Shown one piece after another: positions 8,133-14,888 of a DNA stretch of 64,000 bases. Position numbers and translations under genes: made by a program. Each line of letters opens with the position of its first letter. Within the stretch, counting starts at the first letter, position 1. Location: positions 4,208 through 68,207 of the forward strand of contig CAZFPL010000015.1 of the NCBI GenBank assembly GCA_964521085.1, read 5' to 3'. The stretch is from JAFGKK01 sp964521085. GTDB lineage: Bacteria; Chloroflexota; Anaerolineae; Anaerolineales; RBG-16-64-43. The notes under the pieces are model-generated. The model made no database searches and was not told the DNA's origin. It saw nothing but the letters and a program-made list of their open reading frames with translations.

Positions 8133-8773
8133 ATGGTATTGTTTTTCGTGCGGTTGAGGAGATCGGGATGCCGGATGGTTCCCCGCAGGGTGTTCATTAT
8201 CAGAAATCCCAATCCGAAAGATCCGCCGAGCACGGCGAAGAAGAGGAGCGGAAATTTCCAGCCTTCGGGGCCGGTGAAGGTGTCATACGGGAAAACCCGT
8301 GCCCAAACGGGCTGCTGCAGGTACACGCCCTCTGATTCTTCCGCACCGGCTTTAAAAAGGAACAGGTTGAACTTCCCGTCGCCGGCCGCGGGTGAGAGGG
8401 CCGACCAGGAAAAATGAACCTGCTTCCCTTCCTGAAGCGGGGTGGAAATCTGCCCGGCGGGCGAGAAATTGACCGTCGCGGATTGGATCTCGGTGATGAT
8501 CACGGGGCTGGCTTCCCCCGGCGGAGGAAAGGCCGCGGTTTCCCCTTCCGGCCGCAGGGTTGCATCCACCGTCACGATTTCCCCCGCCGGTCCGAAACGC
8601 GGATAGCGCACTTCGAGTTGATATCTCTGCGGCAGGAGGTTCGAACGGATGGAAAAAACTTCCGTGCGATAGCTCGTCGGCCAAAGCGCATACACGGCCA
8701 GGAGGATGGAAACCACAAAAAGGACGATGCCGAAAATCCGGTTCCGTTTGCGGGTGCGGTTGCGAATTTCCAT
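8129..8773 (-). CDS. Membrane protein with two TM helices and a beta-rich middle domain
   Basis: 214 residues from the ATG at 8773. The sequence starts with the basic MEIRNRTRKRNR, then TM helix IFGIVLFVVSILLAVYALW. An extracytoplasmic domain of about 130 residues is predicted beta-rich (YQLEVRYPRFGPAGEIVTVDATLRP). A second TM (FPLLFFAVLGGSFGLGFLIM) and a short tail end the protein. I do not recognise a family. It is divergent from ruvB, with only 54 bp between the two start codons, and coupled to the downstream hydrolase by an ATGA overlap. Confidence 0.75.
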   Translation of the reverse strand: MEIRNRTRKRNRIFGIVLFVVSILLAVYALWPTSYRTEVFSIRSNLLPQRYQLEVRYPRFGPAGEIVTVDATLRPEGETAAFPPPGEASPVIITEIQSATVNFSPAGQISTPLQEGKQVHFSWSALSPAAGDGKFNLFLFKAGAEESEGVYLQQPVWARVFPYDTFTGPEGWKFPLLFFAVLGGSFGLGFLIMNTLRGTIRHPDLLNRTKNNTI

Positions 8774-8815
8774 GCAGCGATTATACGACAGGCAATCGAA
8801 AAATAGACAGGCTGA

Positions 8816-8821
8816 TATAAT
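8816..8821 (+). promoter_or_regulatory. TATAAT -10 box placed for a leaderless ruvB transcript
   Basis: A perfect TATAAT ends 6 nt before the ruvB ATG (8828), where transcription would be expected to start. No good -35 or ribosome-binding site is visible. The same 6-nt spacing occurs at 12809. Confidence 0.55.
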
Positions 8822-8827
8822 CATTCC

Positions 8828-9871
8828 ATGGGCGAGGAACAGCTGGTATCTTCGAATCTCCGCGGCGAGGAATCCTTCGATCCGGCGCTGCGTCCCACGA
8901 CACTCTCCGAGATCATCGGGCAGACGCGGATCAAGGAAAACCTGGCGGTGCAAATCGGGGCCGCGCGGGAGCGGGGCGAACCCCTGGATCACACGCTTTT
9001 CTACGGCCCTCCGGGACTCGGGAAGACCACGTTCGCCCACGTGCTGGCGCACGAGATGGGCGTCTCCATTAAAGTTACGTCCGGCCCGGCCATCGAACGG
9101 GCGGGGGACCTGGCCGCCATCCTGACGAATCTGCAGCAGGGGGATGTCCTGTTCATCGACGAAGTCCACCGTCTCGGCCGCGCGATCGAGGAAGTGCTCT
9201 ACCCCGCAATGGAGGATTTCGCGCTGGATATCGTCATCGGCAAGGGGCCCAGCGCGCGCTCCATCCGCCTGCACATGCCTCCCTTCACCGTCGTTGGCGC
9301 GACCACCCGCCTGGCGATGCTGAGCTCGCCTCTGCGCGCGCGCTTCGGCGCGGTATACCGCCTGGATTTTTACGACCCGGAATCGATCGCCGAGATCGTC
9401 CGCCGCGGCGCGTGGCTCCTCGGGGTTCAGATCGATGAGAGCGGCGTGCGCGAGATCGCCCGCCGCGCGCGCGGCACGCCGCGCGTGGCGCTGCGCCTTC
9501 TGCGGCGCGTACGCGATTACGCCCAGGTGCGGGCCGACGGAACCATCGACCTCGAAGTGGCGCGCGCCGGGCTGGATCTCCTCAACGTCGATCCGCTCGG
9601 ATTGGACGAGATCGATCTGCGCGTCCTGCGCACGATCATCGAAAAATACGGCGGGGGGCCGGTCGGCCTGGCCACCATCGCCGCCTCGATCAGCGAGGAG
9701 CCGGATACGATCATGGACGTCTACGAGCCGTATTTGCTCCAACTCGGCTTCCTTGACCGCACCCCGCAGGGCCGCATGGCCACCCGCCTGGCGTACGAGC
9801 ACCTCGGACTCGAATTTCGCAATCCCGAGCAGCCGAGTTTTTTTGATGATGGTAGCGATCCGGTAAAATGA
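8828..9871 (+). CDS. ruvB: Holliday junction branch migration ATPase RuvB
   Basis: 347 residues, normal length. RuvB is the hexameric AAA+ motor that, with RuvA, moves Holliday junctions during recombinational repair. The start FDPALRPTTLSEIIGQ, Walker A GPPGLGKTT (60-68), Walker B VLFIDEVHRLGRAIEEVLYPAMEDF, the sensor GATTRLAMLSSPLRARFG and the C-terminal winged helix (GGGPVGLATIAASISEE, FLDRTPQGRMATRLAYEHLG) are all intact. No ruvA or ruvC is in the window. ruvB and queA, often neighbours, are here separated by a 528-residue lipoprotein gene and a dispersed repeat. Confidence 0.97.
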   Translation: MGEEQLVSSNLRGEESFDPALRPTTLSEIIGQTRIKENLAVQIGAARERGEPLDHTLFYGPPGLGKTTFAHVLAHEMGVSIKVTSGPAIERAGDLAAILTNLQQGDVLFIDEVHRLGRAIEEVLYPAMEDFALDIVIGKGPSARSIRLHMPPFTVVGATTRLAMLSSPLRARFGAVYRLDFYDPESIAEIVRRGAWLLGVQIDESGVREIARRARGTPRVALRLLRRVRDYAQVRADGTIDLEVARAGLDLLNVDPLGLDEIDLRVLRTIIEKYGGGPVGLATIAASISEEPDTIMDVYEPYLLQLGFLDRTPQGRMATRLAYEHLGLEFRNPEQPSFFDDGSDPVK

Positions 9872-9960
9872 AAAAATGCCGGGGACACAAATCCGAGAGA
9901 TTATGATTGGGTGACTGCGGTTATGTTTTGTGGAGAATAATTTTCCATTTGCCTATGGCA

Positions 9961-10061
9961 TTTATCCCGCTTTCGCGGGATTAGAATACCCCGCAGCTTG
10001 CTGCGCAGTTCTTGGGGGTTGCGATCTGTGATACCGCGCGGCTTGCCGCGCGGTCGTTCAT
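9961..10061 (+). repeat. 101-bp dispersed three-hairpin repeat, copy 1
   Basis: It consists of three successive palindromes: CCCGCTTTCGCGGG, CCGCAGCTTGCTGCG and CCGCGCGGCTTGCCGCGCGG. Only one base differs from copy 2 at 30870-30970 (gcgAtct against gcgCtct). A third copy begins at 63950. It lies 16 bp upstream of the lipoprotein start at 10077. The 89 bp between ruvB and the repeat show nothing recognisable. Confidence 0.92.
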
Positions 10062-10076
10062 ATTCCGAGGCAGCGA

Positions 10077-11663
10077 ATGGGTAAACGCATGGGGATCCGG
10101 CACATCGTCCTCATTTTTATTTTCGGAATTCTAATAGGCTGCAATCCTGCCGGCACTGCGCCGGAAAGTTCCGCATCCTCCACCTCCCTCCCGTCGACCG
10201 GCGCGCCGGGGCTGCCCACCATGACCGGAACCGCGTCCAATACTCCCTCTCCGATTGAGGAAACCGAAACGCCAACCCCCAGCGCGACGAAGACGCGCAT
10301 GCCGACCGACACCGCACAGCCGTTTCCAACTCCCTGGCCGGAAGGATTCACGCCCACCGTCCGGCCGACGCCCACGCGCGGGCTGGCTCCGACCGTCACC
10401 CTGGGCGCGATGCAATCCTGCCCGGCTCCGTCGCAGGCATCCGTGTCGGTCGTGCGGCTGGAAAATCCGGTGGATTACGAACAGATGCTGCTCGATCAGC
10501 TTGCGGCAGCCGGGGAGCTGAATACATTCAAGCAAAAAGTGAAAGCCAACGATAATATGATCACCGAGAGGGATATGCAAATTGTGCTTTTCCAGGCGGA
10601 AGTCAATAACGATTCGGCGGAAGAATCGATCATCAGCATCCGACAGCCGTATGAAGCGGAAGGCGTTCTCTACGGCCCCGTCGGAGTTTCATACCGGACG
10701 GCCGTGTTCATCTTCGGATGCCGGGAACATCGATACGTGACGCTGCACCTCCTGATCCTCGACCGGAAGGAGATCGATCTTCCCTCAGGATTGTTGGCGG
10801 TGGAGGATCTCAACGGAAACGGGATCAAGGAAATCGTAGTTTCCACCGTCGAGAATATTGGCAACCGTGGCATCCAGAATCTCTTTGCGAAGGTTTTGGA
10901 ATGGAATGGGGCCGCCTTCCGGGAGGTTCTCTTGCCGGACAGCCAGAATCATTTCGCGGGTCGCACGATCGATTCGGTTGTGGAATTCCGCGACGTCGAC
11001 GGAAATGGGACGAAGGAAATTCTCGTTCCCCGAAAATATTGGCATGACGAAGCGGGAGTGGATTGCGAACTCGGTCCGGATCGCAATTCCTCCGCCGTCT
11101 GGATGTGGGAAGGCGATCTGTACCAATATATGTGGAGCGAGTTCGCCGCCCCGCAGTACCGCTTTCAGGCCGCTTACGATGGAGATTATTATTCCTACCT
11201 CGGTCTCTTCCGCACGGCGGAGACGATGTATCTGAGGGCGGTGTTCGACTCCTCGCTCCAGCCGGGCTCCTATGTGGATTGGAGCAGGGACGGAGAATGC
11301 CCGCTCGCCGAAAACGCAAAACCGGATGCAACCGAACCGCAGAAGATCCAAGCCTACGCGCGGTTCCGGCTGGTGGAGTTGCTTGTTCGCGTCGGCCGAG
11401 TGCTGGAAGCGCAAACCCATTGGGATTTCCTGCGAACCCATTTCCCGATCGGCGCACCCGGCCATATCTATTCCTATTTGGCGAACGCGTTCTGGTGGGA
11501 GTATGTAAAAGAAGAGGATGTTTCCGCCGCATGCGCCGTCGTCAAACAGGAAGCGGAGAAGAATAAAGCGGAAGTATTCGGTTTGTTTGGCGCGTATGGG
11601 CAATGGAATCCGGGGCCCACGGTGGATAATATCTGTCCGTTCTCGTCCCCTCCCGCCGAATGA
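10077..11663 (+). CDS. Large lipoprotein with integrin-like D-x-N/D-G-N-G loops
   Basis: 528 residues. The signal peptide has lipobox LIGC (about 19-22), so the mature protein is a membrane-anchored lipoprotein on the outer face. A Pro/Thr/Ser-rich linker covers about 25-110. The central domain holds two FG-GAP/VCBS-like calcium loops, DLNGNGIKEIVV and DVDGNGTKEILV, each followed by a short beta strand. The C-terminal 130 residues look helical and TPR-like (YLGLFRTAETMYLRAV, RLVELLVRVGRVLEAQTHW). A second ATG at 10089 is possible. The end overlaps queA by four bases (ATGA). Function unknown. Confidence 0.8.
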   Translation: MGKRMGIRHIVLIFIFGILIGCNPAGTAPESSASSTSLPSTGAPGLPTMTGTASNTPSPIEETETPTPSATKTRMPTDTAQPFPTPWPEGFTPTVRPTPTRGLAPTVTLGAMQSCPAPSQASVSVVRLENPVDYEQMLLDQLAAAGELNTFKQKVKANDNMITERDMQIVLFQAEVNNDSAEESIISIRQPYEAEGVLYGPVGVSYRTAVFIFGCREHRYVTLHLLILDRKEIDLPSGLLAVEDLNGNGIKEIVVSTVENIGNRGIQNLFAKVLEWNGAAFREVLLPDSQNHFAGRTIDSVVEFRDVDGNGTKEILVPRKYWHDEAGVDCELGPDRNSSAVWMWEGDLYQYMWSEFAAPQYRFQAAYDGDYYSYLGLFRTAETMYLRAVFDSSLQPGSYVDWSRDGECPLAENAKPDATEPQKIQAYARFRLVELLVRVGRVLEAQTHWDFLRTHFPIGAPGHIYSYLANAFWWEYVKEEDVSAACAVVKQEAEKNKAEVFGLFGAYGQWNPGPTVDNICPFSSPPAE

Positions 11664-12697
11664 CGATGCGCCTTGAAGATTTCGATTACGAATTGCCGCC
11701 CGAGTTCATCGCGCAAACCCCGATCGAGCCCCGCGATTCCTCGCGGCTGCTGGTCTTGGACCGCGCGGCGGGAACGATGCGGCATTCCATCTTTCACCGG
11801 ATCGGCGAATTTCTTTCACCGGGCGACCTGCTGGTGTTAAACGATACGCGTGTGATCCCGGCCCGGCTGGCTGCGATGAAAGAAAAAACAGGCGGCAGGG
11901 TGGAGATCCTTCTCCTCCGCCGACTGGAAGCACAGACATGGGAGGCGCTGATCGGCGGAAAAAATATCCGGGTCGGCGCTCGTCTGGTGCTGGAAGGCGG
12001 GAAGGCGGTCGACCGCGTGCGTGCCGAGGTCATGCGCGAACTCGGCGGATCCAGGAGAGTCCTGCGCTTCTCGCAACCGATCACCCCGCGCCTGCCCATG
12101 GTTGGGTCGACCCCGCTGCCTCCTTATATCCATACAACGCTGCGCGATCCGGAGCGCTACCAGACGGTTTATGCGCGCGATCCCGGATCGGCGGCGGCGC
12201 CCACCGCCGGCCTGCACTTCACGCCGGAGTTGATCGCGCGGCTGCGGGAGGACGGCGTGCACACCGCGTTTGTCACGTTGCACGTCGGGCTGGATACGTT
12301 CGCGCCGATCACCGAGAAGGATGTGGAAGCGCACGAAATTCATGCGGAGTGGATCAGCGTGCCGGAGGAGACGGCACTCGCCGTGCGCCAGGCCCGCGCC
12401 CGGGGGCGCCGCGTGGTTGCGGTCGGCACGACATCCGTACGCGCGCTGGAAACCGCCGCCGGCCGGGGCGGCGGAGAGGCGGCCGCATTCGAGGGGGATA
12501 CGCGCCTTTACATCACCCCCGGATTCCAGTTTCGCGCGGTGGATGCGATGATTACCAACTTCCACCTCCCGCATTCGACCCTGCTCGTGATGGTCAGCGC
12601 GTTCGCCGGCCGGGAGCGAATCCTGGCCGCCTACGAGGAAGCCAAGCGCGAAGGATACCGGTTTTATTCTTTCGGCGACGCGATGTTTATTTGTTGA
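11660..12697 (+). CDS. queA: S-adenosylmethionine:tRNA ribosyltransferase-isomerase QueA
   Basis: 345 residues. QueA transfers and rearranges the ribosyl part of SAM onto preQ1 in tRNA to form epoxyqueuosine. Diagnostic segments are present: DFDYELPPEFIAQTPIEPRDSSRLL, LLVLNDTRVIPARL, the conserved PLPPYIHTTLRDPERYQTVYA block, GSAAAPTAGLHFT, HVGLDTFAPI, TSVRALETAA and TNFHLPHSTLLVMVSAF. Length is usual. It is coupled to the preceding lipoprotein gene by an ATGA overlap, although the two are functionally unrelated. No other queuosine gene is in the window. Confidence 0.96.
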   Translation: MTMRLEDFDYELPPEFIAQTPIEPRDSSRLLVLDRAAGTMRHSIFHRIGEFLSPGDLLVLNDTRVIPARLAAMKEKTGGRVEILLLRRLEAQTWEALIGGKNIRVGARLVLEGGKAVDRVRAEVMRELGGSRRVLRFSQPITPRLPMVGSTPLPPYIHTTLRDPERYQTVYARDPGSAAAPTAGLHFTPELIARLREDGVHTAFVTLHVGLDTFAPITEKDVEAHEIHAEWISVPEETALAVRQARARGRRVVAVGTTSVRALETAAGRGGGEAAAFEGDTRLYITPGFQFRAVDAMITNFHLPHSTLLVMVSAFAGRERILAAYEEAKREGYRFYSFGDAMFIC

Positions 12698-12723
12698 GGC
12701 GGATTTTCGTGGTATGAAAAGAA

Positions 12724-12756
12724 TAGACAGGATGTACAGGATGAACAAGGTTTTTT
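12724..12756 (+). repeat. Half-copy of the ACAGGATT repeat family
   Basis: tagACAGGATgtACAGGATgaaCAAGG has the same three-step phrase as the left arm at 62137-62166, but no right arm follows. A small palindrome CCCTATAGGG comes just after. The rest of 12698-12820 is empty apart from the PNP promoter box. Confidence 0.55.
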
Positions 12757-12808
12757 CCCTATAGGGATCCGATCATTTTACATAAAACCGCCGGAATTTC
12801 TTGTATTG

Positions 12809-12814
12809 TATAAT
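12809..12814 (+). promoter_or_regulatory. TATAAT -10 box placed for a leaderless PNP transcript
   Basis: TATAAT ends exactly 6 nt before the ATG at 12821, as at ruvB. This placement argues for 12821 rather than the upstream in-frame ATG at 12806, which would lie inside the promoter. No -35 is evident at the expected distance. Confidence 0.55.
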
Positions 12815-12820
12815 CCAAGA

Positions 12821-13690
12821 ATGCCGAAAAGAAATTCCAAAGTCCTTACGATAAGAAATTCCGTATCGCTCGTTGATATCCGGCGCGCGACGGAGTTTGT
12901 GCGCAAACGGATCCACTCCCGGCCGGAGATCGCGATCATCCTCGGTTCCGGAACGGGATCGCTTGCGGATTCCGTGGAATCCCCGACGATAATTCCCTAC
13001 GCCCGGATCCCTTTTTGGCCGGAATCCACGGTCAAGGGGCATGAAGGCCGGCTGGTGGTCGGAACCTTGGAGGGAAAGTGCGTTGCCGTGCTGAAGGGCA
13101 GGGTCCATCTTTGCGAGGGGTACGCGGCGGAACAGACCACATTTCCGGTGCGCGTTCTGCGGCAGTGGGGAGTGAATATCCTGATAAACAACAACGCCGC
13201 GGGGGCGGTCAATCCGGAGTTTCATCCCGGCGACCTGATGCTGATCACGGACCACCTGAACCTGCTGGGATTGGGCGGCGCCAACCCCCTGCGCGGCCCG
13301 AACGACGAACGGCTGGGTCCGCGTTTTCCGGACATGAGTCAGGCGTACGATCGTGCGCTGCAGGAGTCGGCCGTGCGAGCCGCCGTGGAAGCGGGGCTTA
13401 CCCTCCGGAAGGGTGTGTATGCCGGCCTGGCAGGGCCGTCCTTCGAAACTCCCGCCGAATTGCGCTTCCTGCGGATCGTTGGCGCAGATGCAGTGGGTAT
13501 GTCAACTGTCTCGGAGGTGGTCGTCGCCCGCCACGGGGGCATGCGGGTGCTGGGGATTTCGGTGATCAGCAACCGGGCCAATCTGGATGGATCCCATCCG
13601 GCCGACCATGAAGAAGTCTTGCAGGCCAGCCGCAAGGCCGTTCCCGATTTGCTTCTTCTTTTAAGGACCCTGTTCCGGCATCTGGCATAA
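12821..13690 (+). CDS. Trimeric-type purine nucleoside phosphorylase
   Basis: 289 residues. The enzyme cleaves purine (deoxy)nucleosides with phosphate to the free base and (deoxy)ribose 1-phosphate. Family motifs in order: IAIILGSGTGSLAD (phosphate site), VKGHEGRLVVGTL, KGRVHLCEGY, NNNAAGAVN (in place of TNAAGG), HPGDLMLITDHLNLLG, YAGLAGPSFETPAELR with the base-binding Glu, GADAVGMSTVSEVVVARH and ISVISNRA with the Asn. All are typical of the human or Bacillus PNP/MTAP superfamily. NNNAAGAVN and DHEEV are slight variants of the consensus. The start at 12821 was chosen from the promoter position. Confidence 0.9.
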   Translation: MPKRNSKVLTIRNSVSLVDIRRATEFVRKRIHSRPEIAIILGSGTGSLADSVESPTIIPYARIPFWPESTVKGHEGRLVVGTLEGKCVAVLKGRVHLCEGYAAEQTTFPVRVLRQWGVNILINNNAAGAVNPEFHPGDLMLITDHLNLLGLGGANPLRGPNDERLGPRFPDMSQAYDRALQESAVRAAVEAGLTLRKGVYAGLAGPSFETPAELRFLRIVGADAVGMSTVSEVVVARHGGMRVLGISVISNRANLDGSHPADHEEVLQASRKAVPDLLLLLRTLFRHLA

Positions 13691-13692
13691 GC

Positions 13693-14358
13693 ATGGTTAC
13701 CTTCCTGACCTTCCTGCAAGATTATGAAATGGTGGCTTTCTACCTTCTGGGGCTGATCGGCTTGCGCTATCTGTACCTTTTCATCGTCGCCCAATTTCGC
13801 CTTTCCAAAGCGAAATTCGGTTTGGAACAGGAGCTCTTTCAGGGGCAACGGAACGGAGCTGTCGGGAAATTCCTCCTGACGGTCCTGGCGGGGATCGGGA
13901 TCTATCTGGCCGTCCAATATGGGTTGCCGGAGGCGCAGCGAGTCGAACGGATCCGAGCCATTGCCAATGCGGTCAACCTCCCGACCATCACCCCAAGCCC
14001 CACGCCGCTCGAGTTATTCGGAGTGGATGTCAGTGGATGCCAAAATCCGAAGGCGACGATCCTTTCACCGCAGCCGGGAGCGGCCGTCAAGGGCAAAGTG
14101 ACGATCCAAATCGTCGCCAGCATTCCGGATTTCGCCTTCTATAAAATCGAATTGGGCATACCGGATGAGCCGGATGCCTGGGTCACCTTGTTCAATGAGA
14201 ACCAGTCCGCCACGAGTGAAGAACCGTTTTCCTGGACCTGGGACAGCTCGACCGTCTCCCCGGGTGTTTACCATCTGCGTCTGACAGTCATGGCGGCGGA
14301 CTTGACCTATCCACCGCAGTGCTTGGTTCCGATCCAAGTGCTCGCGACGGAGCCGTGA
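13693..14358 (+). CDS. Membrane protein with Ig-like C-terminal domain, unknown function
   Basis: 221 residues, starting 2 nt after the PNP stop and so probably cotranscribed. Two TM helices (MVAFYLLGLIGLRYLYLFIV and FLLTVLAGIGIYLAVQYG) are separated by a basic cytoplasmic loop. A short PTITPSPTP linker leads to an extracytoplasmic domain of about 100 residues (ATILSPQPGAAVKGKVTIQIVAS to YHLRLTVMAADL), which reads as a bacterial Ig-like or PKD-like fold. It contains one cysteine at the start of this domain and one near its end, possibly a disulphide. I recognise no named family. Confidence 0.75.
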   Translation: MVTFLTFLQDYEMVAFYLLGLIGLRYLYLFIVAQFRLSKAKFGLEQELFQGQRNGAVGKFLLTVLAGIGIYLAVQYGLPEAQRVERIRAIANAVNLPTITPSPTPLELFGVDVSGCQNPKATILSPQPGAAVKGKVTIQIVASIPDFAFYKIELGIPDEPDAWVTLFNENQSATSEEPFSWTWDSSTVSPGVYHLRLTVMAADLTYPPQCLVPIQVLATEP

Positions 14359-14516
14359 TCTCATCAGCCGTCCTATCCTTCCCGGTGCGCGTCCCCCTAT
14401 GTACCCCGGAAAAAACAGAAGCAAAGGGAATTAGCGCTGGGGACATATCGGGGACTACAGGGGAAGGGTGGATCGGATGGATCATGCCAGGCGAAGAAAT
14501 GCAAAAAAGGAATCGC

Positions 14517-14726
14517 ATGCAATTCGATATCTACGGCCGTTTCTTCATCGAAGTAATCCGGGAGTCCGGTTCCTGGAGGATTTATCGCATCGACCAGGGC
14601 CGGCGATTAAGGATGGACGATCTGGTCATCCCCGACAGTACTCCGGTGGAGAACATTTCCCGCTGCCTGGAGGATCTCTTGCATGAATGCGCGCTTCCGG
14701 GTCGGACGATCCGTTTGTTGGATTAG
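14517..14726 (+). CDS. Small conserved protein resembling DUF7661
   Basis: 69 residues from the ATG at 14517, chosen because AAGGA lies 6-7 nt upstream. Earlier in-frame ATGs have no such site. The sequence reads FDIYGRFFIEVIRESGSWRIYRI, then RRLRMDDLVIPDSTPVENISRCLEDLLHE, then ALPGRTIRLLD. A short beta-rich start followed by a helix with LEDLLHE and PGxxIRxLD fits the DUF7661-type small proteins. No function is known. Confidence 0.7.
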   Translation: MQFDIYGRFFIEVIRESGSWRIYRIDQGRRLRMDDLVIPDSTPVENISRCLEDLLHECALPGRTIRLLD

Positions 14727-14888
14727 CGCCTTCCGCACCTTTTCATCAAAGTGGAACAGGTTGCCCCCCTTTTATTTTTTATCGATTATCTGGTAAAATT
14801 AGGTCAATGATGTACTGAATGGCGTAGCACAACAACCCTGGGAGAGGGTTGGAGTCGCAGGTATTCCAATATCATCATAGCAGGTTGA

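Noticed and set aside
14833..14849. AACCCTgggAGAGGGTT hairpin upstream of the 7TM sensor as a riboswitch
   Set aside because: A single short stem without conserved loops or an expression platform is not enough to support a riboswitch.
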